From Bacteroides sp. (lineage in GTDB: Bacteria > Bacteroidota > Bacteroidia > Bacteroidales > Bacteroidaceae): 64,000 nt of DNA. This document shows positions 8,276 to 17,881 of this stretch, one piece after another. The stretch spans positions 140,991 through 204,990 of the forward strand of contig JAJQDI010000005.1 of the NCBI GenBank assembly GCA_021202275.1, in the 5' to 3' direction. The notes below the pieces were generated by a model. That model saw only the letters and a program-made list of their open reading frames with translations. It searched no databases and was not told the DNA's origin. The stretch's first letter is position 1. Every line of letters begins with the position of its first letter. Both the position numbers and the translations under genes were made by a program.

Positions 8276-10717
8276 CTACCCCAGGGGTTCTCCTACGCGT
8301 ATCATATAGTCGCTTTTATTGAACTCCGAAGTCTGTGCCCATCCGGAGACGATCTCCATGTAGTCTGCCATGTAGAGAGCCTTCACCTTGTTGCGGTTGT
8401 GCGACAGGTTCAGATCGGTAGACCATGAAAAGTCCCGTGTACGGATGTTGTGCGTGGTCAGTGACACTTCTATTCCCCGGTTCGAAGTCTTCCCGGCATT
8501 GATCATCGTGGTTTCGTATCCCGAAAGCAGCGGTACGTTGGCGTTCAGCAACAGGTCTTTCGTCTCTATGTGGTAGAGATCTGCTGTCAGTTGCAGCCGT
8601 TGCTCCAGGAATCCCATGTCGATCCCTATGTTGGTGGTGAGGTTGGTCTCCCATTTGAGGTTCGGGTTGTGGAGCTGTTTGCTTACAAACCCCGATTGTG
8701 TGCCCGTGCCGTAGGGGATCCAGACAGATCCGATCTTGGACAGAGACAGGTAGTTGTCTATCCGGTTGTTCCCGGCTGTACCGTAGCTCAGTCTCAGTTT
8801 CAGGTTAGAGAAGAGTCCCAGCCTGCGGATAAACTCCTCTTCCGAAGCCCGCCAGGCGAAGGAGGCGGAGGGAAAGTATCCCCATTTGTTTTCCGTACCG
8901 AATTTGGACGAACCGTCTGCACGCAGTGAGGCTGCAAACAGATATTTCTGTCTCCACTGGTAGTTGGCCCGCAGGAAATAAGAGAGCATCCGGTCTTCCT
9001 GGTTGAGGGTTACCGGCTTGTCCGGCGTACTTCCCAGCGACATATCGTCCAGCCCGAAATTCTTGTTGGGAAAATTACTGGCTCCCGTCTTGAGGTATTT
9101 AGAGCGGGAGGTGATATACTCCTGCCCACCCACCAGATCAAGTTGATGGTCCGTACCAGAGTTTTTGTTGTAAGTCACGACATGGTTATACATCAGGCTC
9201 TCTTCGTCCAGCGATGTCTTCCACCCGTAGGGCGCACCCGCGTTCTTGGCCTGCTTGGAGCGTTCGCCGTAGAACGTATCTTCGTTGCGCATCCGTTTGC
9301 GGATGCCTACGGTACCCCGGTACGAGAGTTCCTGGGTGAACCGGATCTCCGCGTCTCCGTTCACCGTCAGGATACGGTTTCGCTTTTCGATGGTTTCGCT
9401 TTCGATACTGGCTATGGGACTTTGCATCGGACTGGCCCCTTCGAGCAGCAGCACCGGGTCGTCGTCGTTGACGATCAGATCGGTGTCCGCTCCGTTCTTC
9501 CCGATGGTGGGCCGGTACTGGATCACATGCTGCATGCGGCTGAAAGCTCCTCCGTCCTGCAGGCTTCCCATGCCCCGGGTAGACTCATCCACATAATTCA
9601 TCTGGGGGGAGAAAGTGAGCCAGGAAGAGGCTTCCTGACTGAATTTCATGCGGAAGTTATCCCTTTTGAGACCGCTTCCGTACCAGATCGCTTTGTCGTC
9701 GTTGCGTGTATAGGTAACTAAGTACTGCGAAGTGGGGTTGCCACCGCTCAGGGTGAATTTGTGCTGTTGGCTGATGGCAGAGTGACGTTCAAAGACCTCT
9801 TTCTGCCAGTCTATCCCTTTTCGGTTGCCGTAGAGACTGGCATATTCGTCAAAGGTACCATAGGTAGGGATAATAATGTTGCGCATCCGGTCTGGCTGGT
9901 CGATGCTTCGTTCGTAGTCCAGTTTCACAAAGTCCTCTACAGAAAGCAGATCGTAGCGTTTGCTCACTTTTTTATATCCGATATACATATCGTAGCTGAT
10001 CTGCAACTTCTCTTTTTTCCCTCCTTTGGTGGTGACCAGTACCACTCCGTTGGCTCCCCGTGCACCGTAGATCGCCGTAGAAGAAGCATCTTTGAGAATA
10101 TCTATGGATTCGATGTCTCCGGCCTCGATCCCTTTCAGTCCATCTTCCGAAGGAAATCCGTCGATGATGTACAGTGGTTCGTTGTTTTGTGTGATAGACG
10201 TTCCTCCCCGGATGCGGATGGAGATATCGGCATCGGGCGATCCCTGGCTGCGGATGATCTGTACACCTGCCACCTTTCCACTCAGGGCCTGGGTCACATC
10301 GGTGATAGGGGCAGCTGCTAGTTCTCTGGTGTTGACCGAAGAGACAGAGCCGGTGAGGTCTTTGCGCTTCACGGTAGCATAGCCGATCTTCACCACCTCT
10401 TCCAGTTCGATGGCCGACGCGTCTAACGTGACGTGGATCGTACGTTGATGTCCGATGGTGATCTCTTTCGGTTGCAGTCCGATGAAGGAGAAGATGAGTA
10501 TAGCTTTTTCCGGATCAGGTACATACAGGGTGTAGTTTCCGTCTATATCGGTGGTGGTACCCGTGGAGGTATCTTTCACCCTTACGTTGGCGCTGGGCAG
10601 GCCGTATTGTTCGGCATCTGTCACCCGGCCGGTGATCTCGTGTCCTTCCTGCGCGTACAGAGTAGGCGGAAGCATCAACAGGCATTTGATACAAAGGTTG
10701 ATAATAGTCGTTCTCAT
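7532..10717 (-). pseudogene. SusC/RagA TonB-dependent transporter interrupted by in-frame TAG
   Basis: Outer-membrane TonB-dependent importer, partner of the adjacent SusD. The upstream frame (8276-10717, 813 residues) has a signal peptide, a carboxypeptidase-like N-terminal domain (EITGRVTDAEQYGLPSANV), the plug (IRIRGGTSITQNNEPLYIIDG) and most of the barrel, ending MIRVGEPLG. A TAG stop at 8278-8276 is followed at once, in the same frame, by MYGYVLEGIYTTDHF and 247 more residues ending GAHIAF, the usual SusC C-terminus. Together they make one full SusC of about 1061 residues. SusC proteins usually have a residue such as Leu between GEPLG and MYGY, so TTG to TAG by one substitution is a simple explanation. 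It may be a recent nonsense mutation, a sequencing error, or readthrough. Confidence 0.85.
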
Positions 10718-11003
10718 ATGTTCTTCCGGTTAGTTATGGGAATGATGTCGCTTGTGTGTTGGTGTTTACCGACTGCAAATTAGGAAATTCCGGAGGGAAC
10801 TGCTTTTCAGAATGTTTCGGATAATTTCAATTCTGAACATTTGTCTTTGCTTTTGTGGAAAAATAGGATCTAGTTTGTTCAACCCCCTGTCCGATACCGG
10901 CGGCGCAGGCCGGAAATACATCTCCGGTCAGTTGTCGGAGTGCACCAAACAATTGTTTTTGCAGGTTGTTATCACTGCATTGTATCATCAAAAAACAAGA
11001 ACT

Positions 11004-12083
11004 ATGACCATACGGGAAAAACTCATCTATCTGGCCTCTCAGCGGGGCAATCCTTGTGTAACGATCTCACTGAACACGCACCGTATTTACCCCGACAGCG
11101 CGCCGGACCGGATCCAGTTGAAAGATCTGATGAAAGAAGCTGCCATCCGGCTTACGGAGGAGTATGGCAAACGTCCCGTTGCGCCTCTGCTGGATCGTCT
11201 GAAACGTATAGAAGAAACGTACGATTTCGATTACAGTCTGGATAGCCTGCATATTTTTCTTTCCGGTGAGGTAGAGGAGGTTATCAAAGTGTCGTGGTCT
11301 ACGTATGAGAATAGGGTGTTTATCGGAGACAGATTCGACCTGCGTACCATCATCAAGGCTTATAACCGCAGTGAGGAATACTTGGTTTTGCTGCTCTCCC
11401 AGGGAGGCGTACAGTTATATAATGCGCTGGACGATGGGATAACCGGAGAAGTGAAGAACGACGATTTCCCATTCGATGCCAATCCGCATATTGTAGTAGA
11501 CAGAGAGGAGCGCAGCAATGCCAGGCTGATGGACGACCAGGTCAGAGAGTATTTCAATGATGTGGACAAGGCGTTGATGCGGGTGTACAACGAGACGGGT
11601 CTGCATACAATTGTGATCTGTACGGAGGACAACTACAGCCGCCTGATGCAGGTGGCCGATCGTCCGGATATCTACCTCGGACACGCGCCGATCAATTACA
11701 ACAAAACCAAACCACACGATATCGTAAAGCAGAGCTGGGAGATCGTGAAAGCCGATCAGGAGAAGTGTCGTGCGGAAGCTGTGCGGGAGATGCAGCAGGC
11801 TGTTTCCGAAAGGAAGGTCGTGACCGATATACAGGATATTTACCGGGCTTCTCTGGATGGCATGGCCGATCTGTTGCTGGTGAATGAGACGTTTTCTCTG
11901 CCGGTGAGGATGATAGATGAACGTAGTTTTGAACCCGCAACTGATCCCGACAGGAAGGATGTAGTGGATGATGTGGTCAGCTATATCGCACTGAATGTGG
12001 TGAGCAAAGGGGGAAGAGTGTTCTTTACCTCTTTTGACCAGATCTCGGAGTTCGGGGATATGGCGCTTAAATTGCGGTATTGA
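11004..12083 (+). CDS. baeRF-like protein (bacterial eRF1-related domain), probable family 3
   Basis: 359 residues from the ATG at 11004 (MTIREKLIYLASQRGNPCVT); a longer frame starts at 10752 but its extra N-terminus looks like translated promoter DNA. The protein resembles bacterial homologues of archaeo-eukaryotic release factor 1 (baeRF). It has an N-terminal region with RPVAPLLDRLKRI, a central segment with a LLLSQGGVQLYNALDDG beta pattern, and a C-terminal domain with IYLGHAPINYN and a helical KADQEKCRAEAVREMQQA stretch. Such proteins are predicted to act on ribosomes, but function is not established. It sits on the opposite strand between the SusC and GH3 genes and may have nothing to do with them. 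Family assignment is from pattern memory. Confidence 0.6.
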   Translation: MTIREKLIYLASQRGNPCVTISLNTHRIYPDSAPDRIQLKDLMKEAAIRLTEEYGKRPVAPLLDRLKRIEETYDFDYSLDSLHIFLSGEVEEVIKVSWSTYENRVFIGDRFDLRTIIKAYNRSEEYLVLLLSQGGVQLYNALDDGITGEVKNDDFPFDANPHIVVDREERSNARLMDDQVREYFNDVDKALMRVYNETGLHTIVICTEDNYSRLMQVADRPDIYLGHAPINYNKTKPHDIVKQSWEIVKADQEKCRAEAVREMQQAVSERKVVTDIQDIYRASLDGMADLLLVNETFSLPVRMIDERSFEPATDPDRKDVVDDVVSYIALNVVSKGGRVFFTSFDQISEFGDMALKLRY

Positions 12084-12124
12084 TCTGTCTCTGTTCCCAT
12101 GTGTAGTATATTCCATACACACAA

Positions 12125-12190
12125 AGACACGGAAGCGTAGAGGTAGTTGGTGGTTCACTCTCTGTATGTATGTGCTTCTGTGTCTTTTTT
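12125..12190 (+). terminator. Hairpin plus T-run after the baeRF-like gene
   Basis: AGACACGGAAGC (12125-12136) pairs with GCTTCTGTGTCT (12174-12185), with one G-T pair, and a T6 run follows. The loop of 37 bases is long, so termination strength is uncertain. Confidence 0.45.
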
Positions 12191-12324
12191 GTCGGATAGC
12201 CGGTCTCCTTTTCCCTGCCGCTTTCTGTAAGGATAGGATGGTTTTTACCCGGACGTTTCTATGGAAAATGTGGTGTCCCGGCAGATACATGCGGGAAAGA
12301 CAGTGCACTTAACCCTGTTTGCCT

Positions 12325-12488
12325 GCTGCATGAACCTCATATGCAGCATATCTTAACCTCTTTTTCCTTGTTCTTTAGTTGAGCCCGCATATGCAGGCCC
12401 ATCAGCCCACATATGTAAACCGATGGGCCCACAATTGTGAACTCATCGGCCCACATCTGTGGGCCCAACTAAAGAACAAGGAAAAGGG
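12325..12488. repeat. Array of 22-bp palindromic tandem units inside 20-bp inverted arms
   Basis: A perfect 20-bp inverted repeat (12362-12381 and 12466-12485) encloses 84 bases. On the minus strand the inside is four degenerate direct units of exactly 22 bp, each starting with a small palindrome (ACAGATGT, ACAATTGT, ACATATGT, GCATATGC) followed by GGGC. Another hairpin, TGCTGCAT/ATGCAGCA, flanks it at 12325-12348. It lies in the 560-base gap between two converging genes. It may be a transcript end, a protein-binding array or a small non-autonomous element. Confidence 0.75.
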
Positions 12489-12645
12489 GCTTAATGTAGC
12501 ATGCAACCGGTATTAGTTATACCTGCAAATGAGGTTAAACAAACAGGAATACATACGATATGCTGCCTCTGTGGAGATGTTCTGGAGCGTGGCAGGATTT
12601 CCATACGTATGGGCAGCTGGGTGGCAGGCTGTCAACTGCCGTTGG

Positions 12646-14844
12646 TCAGGGTATGTGGAGTGGCTGTTCGTAGATCGTATCGTCGGCATTCCTGCCCAGA
12701 TAGATCTTGTATGCTCCGGAGCCGTCTATCCAGCCGTTGTTGCCGTAATACGCCAGGTCGCTGTAGGGGATGTCTAAGTGAATGGTCTGTTTCTCTCCCC
12801 GGGCGAGATATACCTGACGGAATTGTTTCAGTTCCCTGACCGGGCGGGTCGTCTCTCCCCACAACTTTTGCAAATATACCTGTACCAGTTCGCTTCCGTC
12901 TTCCTCGCCGGTATTTTCCAGTGTCAGTGTCACACGCAGGGTTTTGGCCTGGGTAGAGACTGTGATGTCGGAATAGCTGAAACGGGTATAGGAGAGCCCG
13001 TAGCCAAACGGATACCGGGGTTTGTGGCTAATGTCTATGTACCGGCCCGAATAATTGCCGGGCGATTCCTGGGGAGGACGTCCGGTGTTTTTATGATTAT
13101 AGTAGACAGGTATCTGTCCCAGGTGGCGGGGAAATGACATCGGTACGCGTGCCGAGGGATTCACCTCCCCTCGCACTACATCCAGAATGGCATTGCCGGC
13201 TTCCGTGCCCAACCACCAGGTATACAGAATAGCGGGGGCTTTCTGCGCGATCTCTTCGAAGATCATCGGCCGCCCGCCCATCAGCAGGGTTATTGTATGT
13301 GGATTGGTTTTGTATATCTCTGTGGCCAATTGTTGCTGTACACCGGGCAGGCTGATGTCTCCTTTGGAGCGTGCCTCTCCACTCATGTCCCAGGTCTCTC
13401 CCAATGCCAGCAATACCAGGTCTGCTTCGCGGGCGGCGGCAGTGGCTTTGCCGAACCCGCCGCGGTCTTCCCCGGTGATGTCGCATCCTTTTTCAAAGAC
13501 GATGCGGCTGTGGGGATAGTGGTTGCGTACGGCTTCCAGCAGGGTCACTGCAATGGGATCGTTGCTGAGCATTACCCAGTTGCCATCCATATCGCGTCGG
13601 GAATCTGCCAGGGGTCCGATCACCGCTATGGTACGGGGAGTCTCTTTGATGGGAAGGAGAGAGTTTTCGTTTTTCAGCAGGATGATGGAGCGTGCCACTA
13701 CGTTCCGGGCGGCCGAACGATGGGCTGCCGAGGGTAGTTCGCTGTTCTCCCGGTCTTCGTCGCAGTAGCGGAAGGGGTCTTCGAAGAGTTTCAGGTCTAT
13801 TTTCCGGAGCAATACCTGGCGCACGGCCCGGTCGATGGTGCTTTCGGCTACTTTTCCTTCTCTGACCAACTCCGGGAGGTATCTGGCATAGCAATTGCTC
13901 TCCATATCTATGGTGAGCCCGGCATGGATGGATTGCTCTGCGGCCTGCTTACGGTCTTTGCTGTAGCCATGTACCACCATCTCCCGGATGGAACCCCAGT
14001 CCGAAACTACAAAGCCTTGGTAGTTCCAGTCTTTGTAAAGTATATCGTAGAGGTAGGGATTGGCCGAAGCGGGCACACCGTTGATCTCGTTGAAGGAGCA
14101 CATAAATGTAGCAATCCCGTGTTGGGCCGCCACCCGGAAAGGAGGCAGGTAGATATTGTGCAAGGTTTGCAGCGATAGGTCTACCGTGTTGTAGTCACGT
14201 CCTCCGATGGCTCCGCCGTAGGCGGCAAAATGCTTGGCGCAGGCCATCACTGTCAGTCCGTCCTCAAAAGGTTGTTGATAGCCCCTGATCATGGAGGCAG
14301 CCATTACGGAAGCCAGGTAAGGATCTTCACCCGGACCTTCCATTACGCGTCCCCAACGGGGATCGCGTGAGACATCGAGCATCGGAGAAAACACCCAGTG
14401 AATCCCGGAAACGGCTGCTTCCCGTGCGGAAACCCGTGCGGCAAGGGCCATCACTTCCGGGTCGAACGAAGCTACCAGGGCTAGTGGGATGGGGAAGATG
14501 GTCCTGTAGCCGTGGATCACATCTTGTCCGAAGAGGAGAGGGATGCCCAGGCGCGATCCGAGCGCTAAGGACTGCATCTCCCGTGTATGTATGCTTCCTT
14601 TGACATTGAGCATGGAACCGATCTCACCGTTTTTCAGTTTTTCGGCTTTGTTTATGTCGTTCAGTACCGGACCGGTAGCTTCCCAGTTGCCGGTGAGCAT
14701 ATTGAGTTGCCCGACCTTTTCTTCTAAGGTCATAAGGGAGAGGATGGAATCTGCCAGGGCCTCCCGGTCGGTGGCACGTTGCGCCTGCAAGCGGAAAGTA
14801 GCTACCAGCCCAAAAAGACAGAGAAAAAGGTATATTCGTTTCAT
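12646..14844 (-). CDS. Glycoside hydrolase family 3 beta-glycosidase (BglX-like)
   Basis: Exo-acting beta-glucosidase or beta-xylosidase, probably periplasmic. The 732-residue product has a signal peptide (MKRIYLFLCLFGLVATFRLQAQ), the GH3 N-terminal barrel with HWVFSPMLDVSRDPRWGRVMEGPGEDPYL given in part as SPMLDVSRDPRWGR at 153-166, the substrate-binding AKHFAAYG at 203-210, and the nucleophile Asp282 in VVSDWGS. The GH3 C-terminal domain (LLALGETWDMSGEA) and a C-terminal FN3-like domain (RYPFGYGLSYTRFSY onwards) follow. Length is standard for BglX-type enzymes. Only 9 bases separate it from the upstream GH10 gene, so the two form an operon; together they could take xylo- or gluco-oligosaccharides to monosaccharides. 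Confidence 0.95.
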   Translation of the reverse strand: MKRIYLFLCLFGLVATFRLQAQRATDREALADSILSLMTLEEKVGQLNMLTGNWEATGPVLNDINKAEKLKNGEIGSMLNVKGSIHTREMQSLALGSRLGIPLLFGQDVIHGYRTIFPIPLALVASFDPEVMALAARVSAREAAVSGIHWVFSPMLDVSRDPRWGRVMEGPGEDPYLASVMAASMIRGYQQPFEDGLTVMACAKHFAAYGGAIGGRDYNTVDLSLQTLHNIYLPPFRVAAQHGIATFMCSFNEINGVPASANPYLYDILYKDWNYQGFVVSDWGSIREMVVHGYSKDRKQAAEQSIHAGLTIDMESNCYARYLPELVREGKVAESTIDRAVRQVLLRKIDLKLFEDPFRYCDEDRENSELPSAAHRSAARNVVARSIILLKNENSLLPIKETPRTIAVIGPLADSRRDMDGNWVMLSNDPIAVTLLEAVRNHYPHSRIVFEKGCDITGEDRGGFGKATAAAREADLVLLALGETWDMSGEARSKGDISLPGVQQQLATEIYKTNPHTITLLMGGRPMIFEEIAQKAPAILYTWWLGTEAGNAILDVVRGEVNPSARVPMSFPRHLGQIPVYYNHKNTGRPPQESPGNYSGRYIDISHKPRYPFGYGLSYTRFSYSDITVSTQAKTLRVTLTLENTGEEDGSELVQVYLQKLWGETTRPVRELKQFRQVYLARGEKQTIHLDIPYSDLAYYGNNGWIDGSGAYKIYLGRNADDTIYEQPLHIP

Positions 14845-14853
14845 AGACAGATG

Positions 14854-15957
14854 TTACTTACCAAATGTCCCGGTAAGGCCGTCGTAGGCCGGCTTTTTCT
14901 CAAAGTTGCTGTCGAAGGGCAGCGGAGCGTCCGGAGCCGAAGTCAGCCAGGAATGTACGTCGCATACTCCCCAGAAAGTGATACCGAAACACTGGTCGGC
15001 AGGGATCGAGAGCAGGGCTTCGGACATGGCCTGGTAGGAGGCTTTCTGTTGCTGGGCGATCTTGTCCGTAAAGGTGAAGTCGGTCTTTTTCTCCGGATTG
15101 CAGGCTACGTCCATCTCCGACACATGCACCCACACCCCGCAGTCGGCAGCAGCCTGGATAGAGGCTTTGAGGTCTGATGCCGAACGGTACATATCGATGT
15201 GCATCTGCAGCCCGATGCCATGTACGGGTACTCCTTCTGCCCGGAGATCCTTTACTAAGGTACAGATTGCTTCGCGTTTGGCCGCGCTGTACTCCATACC
15301 GTAGTCGTTGTAGAAAAGGATGGCGGCAGGGTCTGCTTCGTGGGCAAACTCAAATGCCAGGCGAATGTATTCTTCGCCTATATTTTCGTACCAGATCGTC
15401 TTGCGGTAGGTCCCATCGTCGTTGAATGCTTCATTCACTACATCCCAGGAAGCAATCCTTCCCTGATAACGGCCTACTACCTCGTGTATATATTCCTGCA
15501 TCAGGGCGATCCATTCTTCTCTGGTGCCGGAGTATCGGGTCACCCATCCGGGTATGTCGGTATGCCAGATCAGCGTGTGCCCGTGAACACGCATCTGATG
15601 GTCTGCGGCATACTCCACCAGGTAATCGGCATCGTCCCAGAAGTAGCTACCGTGTCCTTTGCTCAGTGCTCCCATCTTCAGCGCGTTTTCCGGAGTGATG
15701 CTGCTCATCTCTTCCTGTACCACTTCGGCATACATCCTGTTGTTCTGCAACAAAGAAGGTACTACGGCACATCCGATGAGGTAGGGAGCATCTTTGAAAG
15801 TAGTGGTAGTTTGTGGTTGTTCTTCGGGAAGTTCATCGGGTTGTTCGTTCGGCTCTTCGTAAGGAGGTTCTTCGATCAGATCGTCTTTGGCTCCGCACGA
15901 GACGCAAGATAGCAAAAACAGAAAAGCAATGGTCTGCAAAAGAGTTGGTTTTTTCAT
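14854..15957 (-). CDS. Glycoside hydrolase family 10 endo-beta-1,4-xylanase, lipoprotein
   Basis: Endo-acting xylanase, predicted surface or periplasmic lipoprotein. From the ATG at 15957 the product has 367 residues (MKKPTLLQTIAFLFLL); a start four codons earlier is possible. A lipobox-like LLSCVSC gives an acylated Cys18 or Cys21, followed by an acidic Pro/Glu-rich linker to residue 50. The GH10 barrel has HGHTLIWH at 125-132, the acid/base Glu176 in WDVVNEAF, and the nucleophile Glu281 in HVSEMDV, plus the C-terminal FWGVCDVHSW. All key residues are present. It is the first gene of the GH10-GH3 unit and the clearest clue that this locus handles a xylan-type polysaccharide. Confidence 0.95.
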   Translation of the reverse strand: MKKPTLLQTIAFLFLLSCVSCGAKDDLIEEPPYEEPNEQPDELPEEQPQTTTTFKDAPYLIGCAVVPSLLQNNRMYAEVVQEEMSSITPENALKMGALSKGHGSYFWDDADYLVEYAADHQMRVHGHTLIWHTDIPGWVTRYSGTREEWIALMQEYIHEVVGRYQGRIASWDVVNEAFNDDGTYRKTIWYENIGEEYIRLAFEFAHEADPAAILFYNDYGMEYSAAKREAICTLVKDLRAEGVPVHGIGLQMHIDMYRSASDLKASIQAAADCGVWVHVSEMDVACNPEKKTDFTFTDKIAQQQKASYQAMSEALLSIPADQCFGITFWGVCDVHSWLTSAPDAPLPFDSNFEKKPAYDGLTGTFGK

Positions 15958-16251
15958 GGTATAAATCATTTATGTAAAGATGAAACGTGTTTTCTTCAGA
16001 TCTCATTCGCCGGAAAATCAGGCTGTTACCGATCAGATCCTACCTCCTCTATGTGGTAGTTTCTACATTTGTAACGAATGGCGCGTATGTCCGCTATGGT
16101 AGTGAATGGTTTCATATAGTCCTGTTTGGGGAGGATCAGGATCAGTAAGAGGTATTTCTGAAATCAGGGGCAATATTAGCTGAATTGCGGGAGAAAAAGG
16201 TACACATTTCACCGGAACGGGTTTGATTTTCATCATTTTTTGTGCGGGTGT

Positions 16252-16365
16252 ATGAAAGAAGTGGGTTTTATACCCAGGCAGGTCCTGTTGATTTACGACG
16301 GTGGAGATATTCTGATAGATGAAACATACTTCACTATGGAAAATATCCATGAAATGAGCAAATGA
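16252..16365 (+). CDS. Possible 37-residue small protein, unknown
   Basis: In the 500-base gap upstream of the GH10 gene an ATG frame reads MKEVGFIPRQVLLIYDGGDI and ends IHEMSK. The composition is protein-like, but no family is recognised and no promoter is visible. It could be a remnant of a longer gene. The rest of the gap (15958-16459) shows nothing else clear. Confidence 0.2.
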   Translation: MKEVGFIPRQVLLIYDGGDILIDETYFTMENIHEMSK

Positions 16366-16459
16366 TACATCTTATTTACTGTGAATGGAAACAACTTTAC
16401 CATTAACGGTAAATCATCCTCCGATCAGATCCGGAGAGTTCTTTCCTTTTATCTGATTT

Positions 16460-17881
16460 TTATCTGTTTGTTTGTGGATGAGGAGGTAGACTATCTGCTT
16501 TCACTTTGAAATAATTTTTTTTAGGATCTGTGCTCAGCAAACGATATTTCAATTGATTGCTCCACCAGGCAGGTTCATCAGCTATGCGGATGTCTTCCTG
16601 AGTATCGTTGTCTATGAAGTCACTGATCAGATCCCACCAATTTCGGATCCGGTGAGCACTGGCTGTGTAATGGAACAGGTCTTTGGTCGGATCATTGATC
16701 TCATAGCAGGTAGAAATATAGATGTCGCGGAATTCCGGGATTTCGATCAGTTTCTGTATGAGTGGATGATCGCGTCCCCAGTTGAGTATATTCTGTACGG
16801 CCGAATCTTTGCCCGGTACAAGGATAGAGGAAGTTCCGAGAGTCGTTTCCATATCGTAAGGGATGAAAAAGAATTTGCCTTCCTCTTTGTTGAAATAGAA
16901 ATAGAAGTTGTTGCTGTTTATCCAGTAATCGTCCCAGTTGCCTAACATCACAGTGAGTGCCTGGGTTTTCAGGAACAGTTCTACATCCATAGATTGTCTG
17001 GCCCAGGATCTCAGTGCTTCCCCTTTCAGGGTGTTCAGCTCTTTAATGAAGATCATTAATTGTTCGGATGCCTGGTCTATTTCTCCTTTATGGGTTTTGA
17101 GATCATAGATAGGTTTGTAGTTTTTACTTTTATCTTTTATACCCATTAAGGATCTGTCGGGGGTCTTAAAGTCTGCTCCCTGACGGGTTTTCCATAAATA
17201 TCCTGCGGAATCTCCGAAAATTGCCGTGCGGTGCGAAAGGAACGATTTATCTACATCTTCTATGAGCTTGTATACTCCATAGTATGCCGGTTTCGGATCT
17301 CCTTCTATATGGATGGTCAGCCGACAGAAAGAGCAGAAAGGCGTTATGTACAGTTTATATCTTCTGTATAAGTCGTATGCATACACTTCACGTATATAAG
17401 TCGGATCTTCTCTGATCCATTTGAGGTGAATTTTTTTTTCATCGAAGAATTTCTGATGTTTATTGTATTTCTTCAGGTTGATGGTAAAGCTGACACGTTT
17501 CCATTGCGGACGTACAGGATTGTGCAATTGTCTGTGATTTCCTTCGGGACGTTTGCGACTGGAGTTCCCTCTCAGACGAATACCTACCTGAGGGAAAATA
17601 TAGGTATCTGTACCTTTGTAGAACGTGAGATCTGCCGGAATGTAATAATTGTAATAGGGATTTTTATCAAACGCGAATAAAATCTTGTTCCACTCGTGTT
17701 CTTTTATTTTCAGTTGTATATATGGAAGTGCATCTATGTCGTATATATAAGAAAGACCGGGATCTTCTTCGGGATAAGTAGGTGCAGCTGGTTCGAATAC
17801 GGGCTGTTTATTGCCTTGCAGAGAGCTGAACAGATCCAAAAAGGGGTTAGTGAAGAACCGATAACGTTTTGTCATTGTCAT
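16460..17881 (-). CDS. CotH-family protein (atypical kinase fold)
   Basis: 473 residues. CotH proteins are secretory-pathway kinases known to phosphorylate spore-coat proteins in Bacillus; in Bacteroidota they occur as secreted or surface proteins of unknown target. Family features seen: an N-terminal strand domain with VGIRLRGNSSRKRPE, the middle KTQALTVMLGNWDDYWINSN block and the metal-binding FIPYDMETTLG block, equivalent to the usual PWDxDxTFG. No clear signal peptide: the N-terminus is MTMTKRYRFFTNPFLDLFSS, so the real start may lie elsewhere or the protein stays inside. Start could also be the second Met at 17875. It stands alone between the glycan locus and the dcw cluster. Confidence 0.75.
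   Translation of the reverse strand: MTMTKRYRFFTNPFLDLFSSLQGNKQPVFEPAAPTYPEEDPGLSYIYDIDALPYIQLKIKEHEWNKILFAFDKNPYYNYYIPADLTFYKGTDTYIFPQVGIRLRGNSSRKRPEGNHRQLHNPVRPQWKRVSFTINLKKYNKHQKFFDEKKIHLKWIREDPTYIREVYAYDLYRRYKLYITPFCSFCRLTIHIEGDPKPAYYGVYKLIEDVDKSFLSHRTAIFGDSAGYLWKTRQGADFKTPDRSLMGIKDKSKNYKPIYDLKTHKGEIDQASEQLMIFIKELNTLKGEALRSWARQSMDVELFLKTQALTVMLGNWDDYWINSNNFYFYFNKEEGKFFFIPYDMETTLGTSSILVPGKDSAVQNILNWGRDHPLIQKLIEIPEFRDIYISTCYEINDPTKDLFHYTASAHRIRNWWDLISDFIDNDTQEDIRIADEPAWWSNQLKYRLLSTDPKKNYFKVKADSLPPHPQTNR

Noticed and set aside
12325..12488. Possible CRISPR-like array
   Set aside because: Units are contiguous and degenerate with no unique spacers, and no cas genes are near.
16063..16350. 95-residue minus-strand frame upstream of the GH10 gene
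   Set aside because: Composition is not protein-like, and no promoter or homologue is recognised.
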